Source: Halolamina sp. CBA1230 (GTDB lineage: Archaea; Halobacteriota; Halobacteria; Halobacteriales; Haloferacaceae). Taken from it: DNA of 52,906 nucleotides. The notes beneath the pieces were generated by a model, which saw only the letters and a program-made list of their open reading frames with translations, did not search any database and was not told the origin of the DNA. Below are positions 34,640-41,992 of the stretch, one piece after another (position 1 is the stretch's first letter; each line of letters opens with the position of its first letter). Both the position numbers and the translations under genes were made by a program. The stretch spans positions 1-52,906 of the forward strand of contig NZ_CP054590.1 of assembly GCF_002025255.2 (NCBI RefSeq), given 5' to 3'.

Positions 34640-34853
34640 AGAACAGGCCTCAGAGATTGTTCAGTGGAATCGATTTCGCCTTCCTTGGCGAGTTCGTTTG
34701 CGCGCTGGAGTTGGGAGTTGATAAGTTTGTTCTGCTGGCGTGACCATCCTCCTCGACGTGCTCACGAATATATGTTGCCCACTGTTTGATGAATGACCGG
34801 CGATCCTCAATATTCCGCTCAATATCATCCTCGAGCTCGTTTGAGCTGATCAT
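34640..34853 (-). pseudogene. Second gene of a decayed two-gene cassette
   Basis: ATG 34,853 gives MISSNELEDDIERNIEDRRS, FIKQWATYIREHVEEDG; a one-base shift near 34,740 is needed to continue QQNKLINSQLQRANELAKEG then EIDST. The end is taken by the transposon. It starts within the end of the upstream remnant, a coupled layout typical of toxin-antitoxin cassettes. Family not assigned. Confidence 0.55.
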
Positions 34854-35137
34854 AGTAGTCCTTGACCCCGAGATCTGTAACGTATTCTTTGAGTTGCTCC
34901 CTGTTAAGCGATTCTTCGAACGTCTCGTAGAGGTGGAGTGCGTCTTCAAAATCCTTCTCTGATGTACTCTCAGCGTGTTGGGCGAGACGAAGCTTGTATG
35001 CAATTTGGAGCTCGAGCGGGCTAATGTTGATCTGAGCATCATCAAGCTCTGCTGTGATCGCCTCGTCGAGTGCTTCTCGTTCGACCTCATCTTCATCCTT
35101 ATCTGAACACCGCCACTTCGCAAGAGGGAAGTACTAA
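34825..35137 (-). pseudogene. C-terminal remnant of the first gene of the cassette
   Basis: From about 35,137 (FPLAKWRCSDKDEDEVEREA) the frame continues LDEAITAELDDAQINISPLE, LQIAYKLRLAQHAESTSEKD, FEDALHLYETFEESLNREQL to TGA at 34,825-34,827. The text is clearly protein-like but has no start; its N-terminal part is gone and a stop lies upstream. The ending (HLYETFEESLNREQLKEYV) resembles C-termini of nucleotidyltransferase-type antitoxin/toxin proteins, but this is weak. Confidence 0.55.
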
Positions 35138-35138
35138 G

Positions 35139-35146
35139 ACCTATAT
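35139..35146 (+). promoter_or_regulatory. TATA box of the lipoprotein pair
   Basis: CTATATAG about 25 bases before ATG 35,167, giving an almost leaderless transcript. Confidence 0.45.
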
Positions 35147-35166
35147 AGTATCTAACTGACGTGTCA

Positions 35167-36312
35167 ATGAACCGGAGGTCACTATTGAGCGTGCTTGGTA
35201 CAGGTGGAATTACCCTTGTGGCAGGGTGTTCATCGGGATCATCGTCGAGTCAGGAAGAGACTAGAACGTCAACTGACTCTTCAACACCGACCCCGACACC
35301 CACTCCTCCTCAAGATCCTATACTAGCAGGATTTCACCCGAAAGTGTATGGACTCTCTATCGACGTAGACACGGGAGACTGGGAAGGTGACGGAAAAACC
35401 GAAATTGATATGCGAAATAAGGGAGAACTTACTATTCCAGCAATTTATTACCAGGGCCATGAACCTCAAGATAACATTGGCGATTGGAGTGGGAATATAG
35501 CACCTGACAGATATGCTTCTGGTGTCGTTAAAGCTGACCAGGCAAGTTATGACAACAGCATTTTTTCGGTGACTGTCTACCCGCAGCTCTGGCCCGAAAG
35601 TCCCCCCGATAGAGTTCCGGCAGAATTTCTTCAGTCGGATGGGTCTGGTATAACAAATCTTCCAGTAAATCTCCCGCCCTCATATCGTTCTCCCGATGCG
35701 ACAATGCCAGTGCTACATGGATCACGAGAGGGGGAAGAACTCCATATTCCGCTTCCAGAGGGAATAGATCCATCCTCTGTCAGTGAGTTATCGTTAAAGT
35801 CACTCACTCATCCAGGACCTGAGATTGACCTGTATATGAACTCCGACGAGACGAAGATAACCGTTGATGACTCCGCCGGAATTCGAATCTTGCCGAGTAC
35901 GGTTCCAACCCGGTATTTTGGTCGGAATCCCTATTGGCTTTCAGTTACAGGAATCACCGAGAAAGTAAAACGGCTCGTGACGTTCCCGATGCCGGACATC
36001 TCCATCGCCAACGTCGACACCGTAGTTACAGAAAACGATGGATTCCTCGAATGGAAAGACCTCTCGTATGATCTTACTGTCGGAGAGACGGCGACGGGCA
36101 AGTTCGAAGTTGCAACGTTCTTCGAGTTGCCAAACGCTGGTCTCGTTGGTGAAACGTATTCTGCAACGGTATCCCCAGGGACCACAACTAGGATTCAGTT
36201 AGCGGACCAGGCCTCACGGATTCCGTTACCAATTGATAATAAGGACTTCTTGCTCACAACGTTGGTCCCGTATCCAGTTGCACAGCATACAACCACACTT
36301 ACGATAGAGTAA
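35167..36312 (+). CDS. Tat-secreted lipoprotein, unknown function
   Basis: 381 residues from ATG 35,167. The N-terminus MNRRSLLSVLGTGGITLVAG, then C, combines a twin-arginine signal with a lipobox (LVAGC), so it is exported folded and lipid-anchored. A Ser/Thr/Pro linker (STPTPTPTPPQDP) follows. The rest is beta-rich without a domain I recognise; DMRNKGELTIPAIYYQGHEP and DLTVGETATGKFEVATFFEL suggest two sandwich domains. Base composition is clearly more AT-rich than the surface-protein genes. It is followed after two bases by a second lipoprotein gene, so both are likely co-expressed. Confidence 0.8.
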   Translation: MNRRSLLSVLGTGGITLVAGCSSGSSSSQEETRTSTDSSTPTPTPTPPQDPILAGFHPKVYGLSIDVDTGDWEGDGKTEIDMRNKGELTIPAIYYQGHEPQDNIGDWSGNIAPDRYASGVVKADQASYDNSIFSVTVYPQLWPESPPDRVPAEFLQSDGSGITNLPVNLPPSYRSPDATMPVLHGSREGEELHIPLPEGIDPSSVSELSLKSLTHPGPEIDLYMNSDETKITVDDSAGIRILPSTVPTRYFGRNPYWLSVTGITEKVKRLVTFPMPDISIANVDTVVTENDGFLEWKDLSYDLTVGETATGKFEVATFFELPNAGLVGETYSATVSPGTTTRIQLADQASRIPLPIDNKDFLLTTLVPYPVAQHTTTLTIE

Positions 36313-36314
36313 TT

Positions 36315-37106
36315 GTGAAAAGAAAAACACGACGGGACCTACTAGCGACGGGTGGTAGTCTCCTATCGCTAGGTCTTGCGGGCTGTTCTACTTTCAGAAG
36401 TCCAACGCTACCATCGGGGGAATATCCACAAGGAACATCCAAGTCCGGGATTGAAGATCGCGAACAACTACTCAGTGCGACCCGTAAAGCGTTAAGGAAC
36501 AATGCATACGACATTACGAGAAAAAACCACCCAATCACAGCGCAGTACCGGAGTAGTCCCTCTGCAAAGCGGCAGGTACGGACGATAAGAGGCCCAAACC
36601 AACCAATCGAGATGTTTTTCGAGGATGGGATCGCATATGTGAAAATTGGCCCGGATGGGGAATCCAAGTACGGTAAATGGACCTATGACCGATCGTTCGA
36701 CCGGATTCATGGTTCTTCCAGTCGTATGACTGTCGATATACTGGGTGGTTCGCTCACGACGACAAATGCAATTGCCCAACTTGACGGACCACAGTCTCTC
36801 GATAGTATTCTCGACGTAGGGAACTTCCAGCCTGCAAAAGCAACCGAATTAAACGGTCGGCCAGTACTTAAATTTGCCCTCCAATCCGTAGATCAAAAGA
36901 AGGTCGACGAAGATGCGTCTAAAACAGACGGTTCCCTCTACATCGACGCTCAGGGAGTAGTCCACGAAGCCTCCCTCAGAGTTGAAACCACCTCAAACGG
37001 GACAACCAACATTAAGGACATCAATTCTGTCAGGATCAACTCTCTATCCGTCAGTGCCATCCCGGAACCATCGTGGATCAAGAAACAATTTCAATCATCT
37101 TCCTAA
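36315..37106 (+). CDS. Tat-secreted lipoprotein, DUF7537-like
   Basis: 263 residues from GTG 36,315. MKRKTRRDLLATGGSLLSLG, LAGC is a Tat signal plus lipobox. The body, KRQVRTIRGPNQPIEMFFED, LNGRPVLKFALQSVDQKKV and SLYIDAQGVVHEASLRVE, resembles the LolA/LprG-like fold of haloarchaeal DUF7537 lipoproteins, which may bind lipids. It follows the other lipoprotein by two bases. Role unknown. Confidence 0.75.
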   Translation: MKRKTRRDLLATGGSLLSLGLAGCSTFRSPTLPSGEYPQGTSKSGIEDREQLLSATRKALRNNAYDITRKNHPITAQYRSSPSAKRQVRTIRGPNQPIEMFFEDGIAYVKIGPDGESKYGKWTYDRSFDRIHGSSSRMTVDILGGSLTTTNAIAQLDGPQSLDSILDVGNFQPAKATELNGRPVLKFALQSVDQKKVDEDASKTDGSLYIDAQGVVHEASLRVETTSNGTTNIKDINSVRINSLSVSAIPEPSWIKKQFQSSS

Positions 37107-37184
37107 TATTAGTCTGCTTATCATTGTGTATGCCTACCAAACATCCATTTCACCACTCTCTGCTCGAACGAAACCGCGAAGAAG

Positions 37185-37535
37185 CTATTGTAGTTCTTCG
37201 AGGAGCGCAGCCACCGCCTGATCAACGGGATCGCTGGTAAGACGTCCTTGCCAGAAGTCGATATCCTCGTGGTCGATCGATTGGACTCCCCACGGAACGA
37301 TCCGACTCTCATCCGAAGTCCCACCACGTCGCCAGCTCTCCTCCGGAATCTCGAGTAGTCCGTCCATCCATGATTTCGTTGTGAGCGTCACCGCGATATA
37401 CTTCTCGCCATGGAACGGACGCCCGTCGTGGTTCGAGAGGATGAACTAGGGACGAGCATCCTCCTCGATTTTGAACGAATCATCCCCGTAGACGACGTCA
37501 CCACGCTCGAAAATTGGGGTCTCTTCGTTGGTCAC
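37185..37535 (-). pseudogene. PemK/MazF-like toxin with in-frame stop
   Basis: GTG 37,535 overlaps the antitoxin stop (GTGA). It reads ERGDVVYGDDSFKIEEDARP, stop (TAG), FILSNHDGRPFHGEKYIAVT, LTTKSWMDGLLEIPEESWRR, and so on to 37,185. The stop falls on the Trp of the conserved RPWFIL motif, a single-base change TGG to TAG. The frame is otherwise perfect over 116 codons. PemK-like toxins cleave mRNA. The product here should be inactive unless the codon is read through. Confidence 0.75.
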
Positions 37536-37903
37536 TGTTCGTCCTCGACGCTTGGGTGTGGTTCCTCGGGTGCGTGCTCACGCCACGATTCCTTATCTTC
37601 CTCGCCGAGTTGCTCGTTGAACAGCGCGGTCGTCCGTTCGTAGCCGCTGTATCCTTCGAGGCGCTCCTCGTCGTCAGTCACCGCCCAATACGTTGCCTTG
37701 TGTTCGACGAAGTCTCGGCTCTTCAACCGTGAGAGTGCCGTGCTGACCGCACCCTCGTCGACGCCAATCTGGGAGGCGATTTCGCGCGCCCTGAACGCTC
37801 GATCCTCGTTGGCAGCGAGAAATCCGAGGACTTGATCGGGGACGGAGAGGTCCGCGAGTTCGCCCTCGCTCGTGTTCTTGAAGGTATCTCGGTCGATGGA
37901 CAT
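37532..37903 (-). CDS. Winged-helix antitoxin of the PemK pair
   Basis: 123 residues from ATG 37,903 (MSIDRDTFKNTSEGELADLS). Winged helix at VPDQVLGFLAANEDRAFRAR, EIASQIGVDEGAVSTALSRL, then an acidic C-terminus (EEDKESWREHAPEEPHPSVE) that would neutralise the toxin. In haloarchaea this MarR/HTH-type protein is the usual partner of PemK-like toxins. It overlaps the toxin's GTG by four bases. It remains intact while its toxin carries a nonsense mutation, as expected, since loss of antitoxin first would be lethal. Confidence 0.75.
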   Translation of the reverse strand: MSIDRDTFKNTSEGELADLSVPDQVLGFLAANEDRAFRAREIASQIGVDEGAVSTALSRLKSRDFVEHKATYWAVTDDEERLEGYSGYERTTALFNEQLGEEDKESWREHAPEEPHPSVEDEQ

Positions 37904-38291
37904 CGTTGAAAGGAGGTACGTCATCCGCTGTAATGAGTGTCAGGTGTGAACGCTACGAAATTGCTGAAGGTGAATCACTGTCCATCGCGAAGGAATTCGA
38001 GAAGCGTATGCATTGAGACGACTAGTCTCAACTAGCGCGTTCTATCCCAAAGTATGTCTTCATACCATTTATGAACTATGGCAGGATGCCATATGCATTG
38101 AGAAAAGCGGTCTCAACTACTGGTCTCTGTTGCGTTGCGAATGCCGGTCAAAACGTTCACGAGATCCAGTTCTCACAGCGCTTGAGACGTCGATCAACCC
38201 GACTTCACCGAGGAGGAATTCGATATTAAGCCGTAATCGACGGGGGAGAACAAAGAATCACCGCGAAAAATAAAGATTGTCCGAGAGTCAA
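37904..38291. other. Gap with paired palindromic repeats (candidate centromere)
   Basis: TATGCATTGAGAC...GTCTCAACTA at 38,008-38,034 and ATGCATTGAGA...TCTCAACTA at 38,093-38,119. Each has inverted arms (TTGAGAC/GTCTCAA and TTGAGA/TCTCAA) with five- and seven-base centres; starts are about 85 bases apart. They lie downstream of the ParA operon. No gene is recognised in this stretch. Confidence 0.45.
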
Positions 38292-38693
38292 CTACACGTG
38301 TTCGTAGCCCCATTCACGGAGCTTGTCAGCGACTTCTTCCGGATGTTCCATCGCCACTAGCAAGGCTGCCTCACGCAGGTCGAGCTTGTAGAGCTCTTTC
38401 GGGCGGATATCGAGTTCATTGGCGACCGCCCGCTCGAGCTCGTCTTCCCCCTGCGCAGTGTCTTCACGGACGAAGAACTGGAGCACATCGTCCCGATCCT
38501 CTTTGACGGAGCCCCGACGCTGATAGTAGGGGAGACTGTATTCGTCACTCGTCGTCGACGTCGACGACGAGTCGGAATCCGTCTCCCCGATGTCGAAGCT
38601 GGGTTCGTCCGCCGATTCGTCAACTTCCTGATCATCTGGCGGTTCTTCGGGTTCCTCATCCGCAAATGGGTTGTCACCAGTGCCGGACTTCAT
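38292..38693 (-). CDS. ParA-operon partner protein
   Basis: 133 residues starting at 38,693, overlapping the parA stop by four bases (ATGA). An acidic N-terminal half (DEEPEEPPDDQEVDESADEP) leads to a helical C-terminus, SLPYYQRRGSVKEDRDDVLQ then ELERAVANELDIRPKELYKL, DLREAALLVAMEHPEEVADK. This arrangement, a small downstream acidic protein with a helical end, is common after haloarchaeal plasmid parA genes and probably supplies the centromere-binding or adaptor role of ParB. Role is inferred from operon position. Confidence 0.7.
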   Translation of the reverse strand: MKSGTGDNPFADEEPEEPPDDQEVDESADEPSFDIGETDSDSSSTSTTSDEYSLPYYQRRGSVKEDRDDVLQFFVREDTAQGEDELERAVANELDIRPKELYKLDLREAALLVAMEHPEEVADKLREWGYEHV

Positions 38694-39550
38694 GACGCAT
38701 CACCGCTATCCAGGCCAGCTTCATCTTCAAGATGGGCCGCAAGGGTACGGATCTTCTCGAGTGTCTCCATCTCGTGATCACGCTTGCGGGAGCGGTGCTC
38801 ATCGATGTACGTGAACGCCGTACACTGCTGTCGCCAGCACCCCTCAAACAGTGAGCCACGTTCTCGAAGAACGACTGGCGCGTCATAGCCGAGATCCTTG
38901 ACCGTCTCGAGGTAAGAATCCTGGTCGCTTGTCCCCTTGAACCCGTTCGGGACGACTGCGAGGACGCCAACCTCGAGGTCGAGTTGCGCTTCGATTCCGG
39001 CGACGAGTTCTTCGAGCCCCTCGACAGACTGGTCGCCTTTACCAGTCAGTTCGAGCGGGATCACGAGCGATCGTGTGGCATCGATCCCGTTGTAGAGATG
39101 CGGACCAGCCGTCGCCGGCGGGTCGACGACGATGACGTCGTACTGGCTCGGGACATCGTTCTCTCTGAGTACTCGCCGAAGTTGCTCGTTCCGCGGGAAC
39201 TCCCAGTCATCGGCTTCAGTCGTTGCTTGATACTCCCCAGCCTTCGTGAGCCAGTCATCGAGTTGTTCGAGTGAGTCGTGACTTGGGATCACGTCGATTC
39301 CCTCAGTCGTCCGGATCAGATCCTCGAACTCCCCCTGTGGCCGCCCCACCATGTGGTGGACGATCGTGTCCGCATCCGGATCGCTGCGGTTGTCGTCGAC
39401 GCCAAGCAGGTGCGACAGGCAGCCTCGTTGCTGGTCGAGGTCGATCACCAGCACGTCATGGCCGCGGTCGACCTGTGCCTTCGCAAGGTTCGCGGTCAGT
39501 GTGGTTTTCCCCACACCGCCAGCTTCAGAATAGCTGGTGTAGGTGAGCAT
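38690..39550 (-). CDS. parA: ParA-type partition ATPase
   Basis: 286 residues from ATG 39,550. The deviant Walker A reads EAGGVGKTT near residue 9; the signature Lys of KGGVGKT is replaced by Ala. Walker A' is DLDQQRGCLSHLL, Walker B DVIVVDPPATAG. ParA ATPases segregate plasmids by forming dynamic gradients on DNA. The replaced Lys normally contacts the neighbouring subunit's ATP, so ATP-dependent dimerisation may differ. It is transcribed from a region with 26-base spaced direct repeats and its transcript appears leaderless (TATTTAT about 27 bases upstream). Confidence 0.85.
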   Translation of the reverse strand: MLTYTSYSEAGGVGKTTLTANLAKAQVDRGHDVLVIDLDQQRGCLSHLLGVDDNRSDPDADTIVHHMVGRPQGEFEDLIRTTEGIDVIPSHDSLEQLDDWLTKAGEYQATTEADDWEFPRNEQLRRVLRENDVPSQYDVIVVDPPATAGPHLYNGIDATRSLVIPLELTGKGDQSVEGLEELVAGIEAQLDLEVGVLAVVPNGFKGTSDQDSYLETVKDLGYDAPVVLRERGSLFEGCWRQQCTAFTYIDEHRSRKRDHEMETLEKIRTLAAHLEDEAGLDSGDAS

Positions 39551-39889
39551 ATAGGCCTGTTAGTGGGATAGGCCATAAATACTGCGCAGTTGAGATAGTC
39601 ACACTGGCGAGTTATACTGGCCAATGTGACTGGCCAACTATACTGCACATACATTATGTGTGGGTGGATTGGCCGAGACATTTGGAAAGCACACAACATA
39701 CTGTCGAAGCACAGTAGGCAGATACAGAGTCTCGATGTCAACGGCGATCTACCACAACCAGTTGAATCGACTATCTGAACAACAAGCTGCGCAGGTAGGT
39801 GGGTTTTTGAGGTGGGTGTCCACGGAGAGAGGCTCACCGTGATGTACTGCTTCGACTGTTTGATCGGCGACGTCGTGAATAGCCTCGGG
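39551..39889. other. parA promoter with direct repeats; remainder unassigned
   Basis: ACTGGCGAGTTATACTG (39,603-39,619) and ACTGGCCAACTATACTG (39,629-39,645) are direct repeats 26 bases apart. ATAGGCC occurs twice (39,551 and 39,568). Reverse-strand TATTTAT near 39,574-39,581 suits parA. From 39,700 to 39,860 the reverse strand has a short protein-like piece (VADQTVEAVHHGEPLSVDTH), probably a gene remnant; family unknown. Confidence 0.5.
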
Positions 39890-40353
39890 GTCAAGCCCCG
39901 AGGCTTCCTGATTCCACGACGCGCTTTGCAGACACACGCTGAAAGCCAGCGGTGTCCGTAGGGAGCGCAGTCTCCACAGGCGTGTCTTCGGGCCATCCCA
40001 ACCCTAGTTCAGAAAAGCCGCGTTGAAGGACGTTCATCGCCGCGTTCGCATCCCTATCTGTCTCAAACCCACACGATGGACACGAGTGTTCACGTATTCT
40101 CGTGTGCCCAGCGCGTCCCGCATTGTTGGAGCGACCCACGCTGTTTCTCGTATTCTCTGCGCCAGTGGTCGAACTCGTCGCCCATCCAGAACGTGCCCGT
40201 CGAGGCGACAGCGAGGTTGTTCACGCCGAGGTCAATCCCGAGAACCGTTCCGTTCTCGGTGGTTGCCTGTTCCGACGTATCGAACTCCACGTCCCGCTTG
40301 CAGTGGACGTGAAGCACCCAGTCGCCGTTGTGGTAGTGCAGTTCCGCACCCAC
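39890..40353 (-). pseudogene. Chimeric tnpB remnant from two subfamilies
   Basis: From 40,353 the text [20 protein letters not shown] then [20 protein letters not shown] matches residues about 160-250 of the tnpB at 3552. At about 40,092 it jumps, in another frame, to [20 protein letters not shown], the zinc-finger end of the other subfamily (25,555/28,869), and ends in its right-end hairpin GCCTCGGGG/CCCCGAGGC near 39,880-39,902. The RuvC-II region and N-terminus are missing. A deletion joined parts of two elements. Confidence 0.75.
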
Positions 40354-40682
40354 TCCTCGACCTCCTCGGTGATCGCAGCCAATTCGCTGCGCAGCCCCTC
40401 GCGGGTGTTCTCCTCGATGAGCGTCCGGATCTCCTCGAAGAGCAAGCGCGTGTAGTCCAGCTGATAGCGTGTGGTCTCACCGGCCTCGACGCGACGCAGC
40501 TGGCCCTGGTCGACGAGATCCTGGAGTTCCTCGTTGGCCGTGCTCCAGGCAGCGTCGGCCTGCTCGCTGATCCAGCTGACCGACCGCGGTTCACGGAGCG
40601 TCTCGGCGACCGCTCGAATGCGGTCGCGGGCGCTCATCGACTCGGTCCACGATTGGACGCCATCCCGTGGGGACTCAGGCAT
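40352..40682 (-). pseudogene. Winged-helix protein truncated by a tnpB fragment
   Basis: From ATG 40,682: MPESPRDGVQSWTESMSARD, RIRAVAETLREPRSVSWISE, QADAAWSTANEELQDLVDQG and so on, a haloarchaeal winged-helix protein of the DUF7342 kind. After EITEEVEEW-like text ([11 protein letters not shown], near 40,352) the frame continues into tnpB sequence and shows no more protein-like text. The HTH is complete, so a shortened protein with a nonsense tail may still be made. It follows the PIN toxin by 10 bases. Confidence 0.65.
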
Positions 40683-40692
40683 ACTTGGCACC

Positions 40693-41190
40693 CTAGCTCT
40701 GACTGCGATATGGAAGTGTTGTCACGTCGAACGCATCGTAGTGTCGGTCGTACGTGAGGATGTGATCGACCGCCAGTTCGTCCATGTGTGCGGCAACAAT
40801 GAAATCGGTGAGTGACGCATCCAGATCCGTCCACTCGACGAACGTTGCTTTGGCGTCATCGAAAACGTCCTCAGAGACGGATTCGAACTGATAGAGCGTG
40901 CTCTCGTCGAGCGTCGTCAGGAACGACGCAGCGTTCCGCATCGACGCTTGCTTTTTCAGCCGTGTGGCAGCCTCGTCGACGATGTGATCGTTGACGATGA
41001 GGCGACGATAGGGGAGGTCACCGTCGCGGACAAAGGCCATGAACACCCGCGAGACTGCGTGCATCTGATCTTGTGGGTTGAATAATGCGTACAGGAACTT
41101 CGGCCCGACGACGACCTGATGGCGGACGTGCCCCGGGCGAAAATGCTCGGGCGTGATCGTCCCAATCGGGGTTTCGACTGGTTCAGCCAT
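40693..41190 (-). CDS. PIN-domain toxin (VapC-like)
   Basis: 165 residues. After a leader, VVVGPKFLYALFNPQDQMHA takes the place of the usual first strand, followed by LIVNDHIVDEAATRLKKQAS (conserved E), DLDASLTDFIVAAHMDELAV (D-x-x-x-x-D) and HILTYDRHYDAFDV (D). PIN toxins are Mg-dependent RNases, often cutting tRNA or rRNA. The first aspartate of the motif is not obvious (GPKFLYALF), which may reduce activity. The gene is six bases downstream of its antitoxin. Confidence 0.7.
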   Translation of the reverse strand: MAEPVETPIGTITPEHFRPGHVRHQVVVGPKFLYALFNPQDQMHAVSRVFMAFVRDGDLPYRRLIVNDHIVDEAATRLKKQASMRNAASFLTTLDESTLYQFESVSEDVFDDAKATFVEWTDLDASLTDFIVAAHMDELAVDHILTYDRHYDAFDVTTLPYRSQS

Positions 41191-41196
41191 CCGAAT

Positions 41197-41508
41197 TCAG
41201 GATTGCGCGGACGGGTCGTCGGCGAGCGTGAACGATTCGTCACTGCCATCCCACTCCTCGACGAGATCGTCTTCCTCGCGGGCATCCGTCGCGGCCGACG
41301 CTGGGAGCGATTCGTCCTCGAGGTCGTCGAGGACTGTGAACGCCGGGTCGTTCGGGTCAGCCTGCTGCTGGCGTTCGATCCACTCGATCAGTGCCTCGTG
41401 ACCGGCTTCCTTAAGCGAGAGGCCGTGCTCTCGCGCGAACTCCCGGAAGCGTTCGTATTCGTCCTCGTTCAGTTCAGTTTGCACGTGCTTGGTGTCGTTA
41501 CTGCTCAT
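41197..41508 (-). CDS. RHH antitoxin of the PIN pair
   Basis: 103 residues: MSSNDTKHVQTELNEDEYER, FREFAREHGLSLKEAGHEAL, IEWIERQQQADP. The strand KHVQTELNE plus two helices is the ribbon-helix-helix (VapB-type) DNA-binding fold. The acidic C-terminal tail (DDLVEEWDGSDESFTLADDP) is the toxin-neutralising part. First gene of a VapBC-like operon; usually represses its own promoter. Confidence 0.75.
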   Translation of the reverse strand: MSSNDTKHVQTELNEDEYERFREFAREHGLSLKEAGHEALIEWIERQQQADPNDPAFTVLDDLEDESLPASAATDAREEDDLVEEWDGSDESFTLADDPSAQS

Positions 41509-41992
41509 AGAGACCCCAGTTACTACTCCCTTCTACTTTCTCATGGAGTATAAGATGTTCGCATGAGATAGTTCATGGCCCATATTCAAACGGGAGACAG
41601 GGCGGACTACTGGCCCTGACGTTGAAATACGAATCCGGGACAAACCACACCTGTCGTTAGCCCCGGAGATCAGCCACGGACTGACCGACTTCACGGACGG
41701 AGTCGCTCCGCTCCAGATCGAGTTCTTCGGCGAGGTAAGAGATGAATTGAGTAACAAATCGAGCGGGAACACCCCGTGCGCAAAATGAAATTCGAACGGT
41801 GAACATCAAGAGAACCGGAGACTGAACCGATTTTCACTTCGATGACGGGGGGTCTTCCACCAGATGTACTTCGGTGATGGTTCTTACTATCGAGCCGTGA
41901 AACCACGGAATTCAAGCGATTTATTGGATACAGCGGCCGAATAAACATCGACGGAGGTTAATCTTTTTAATGCTCCGGTGTGCAGCAGGCAT
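41509..41992. other. Gap: reverse-strand gene remnant and Orc1-B promoter region
   Basis: On the reverse strand near 41,760-41,657, RFVTQFISYLAEELDLERSD, SVREVGQSVADLRG, stop, reads like a real C-terminus, faintly like the cyclin fold of TFB. There is no start. An ORB lies at 41,831-41,852. TTTTTAAT at 41,963-41,970 is a likely TATA box for orc1-B, about 25 bases before ATG 41,993. Confidence 0.45.
41831..41852 (-). repeat. Origin B ORB upstream of orc1-B
   Basis: TTTTCACTTCGATGACGGGG then GG; inverted relative to the repeats at 43,479 and 43,641. Core shared by the set: CCCCCC(G/A)TC(A/T)TCGA(T/A)GTG. Confidence 0.7.

Noticed and set aside
40090-40353. A separate intact gene beginning [12 protein letters not shown]
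   Set aside because: It is an internal piece of a tnpB (compare residues about 160-250 of the protein at 3552), without N-terminus or complete active site.
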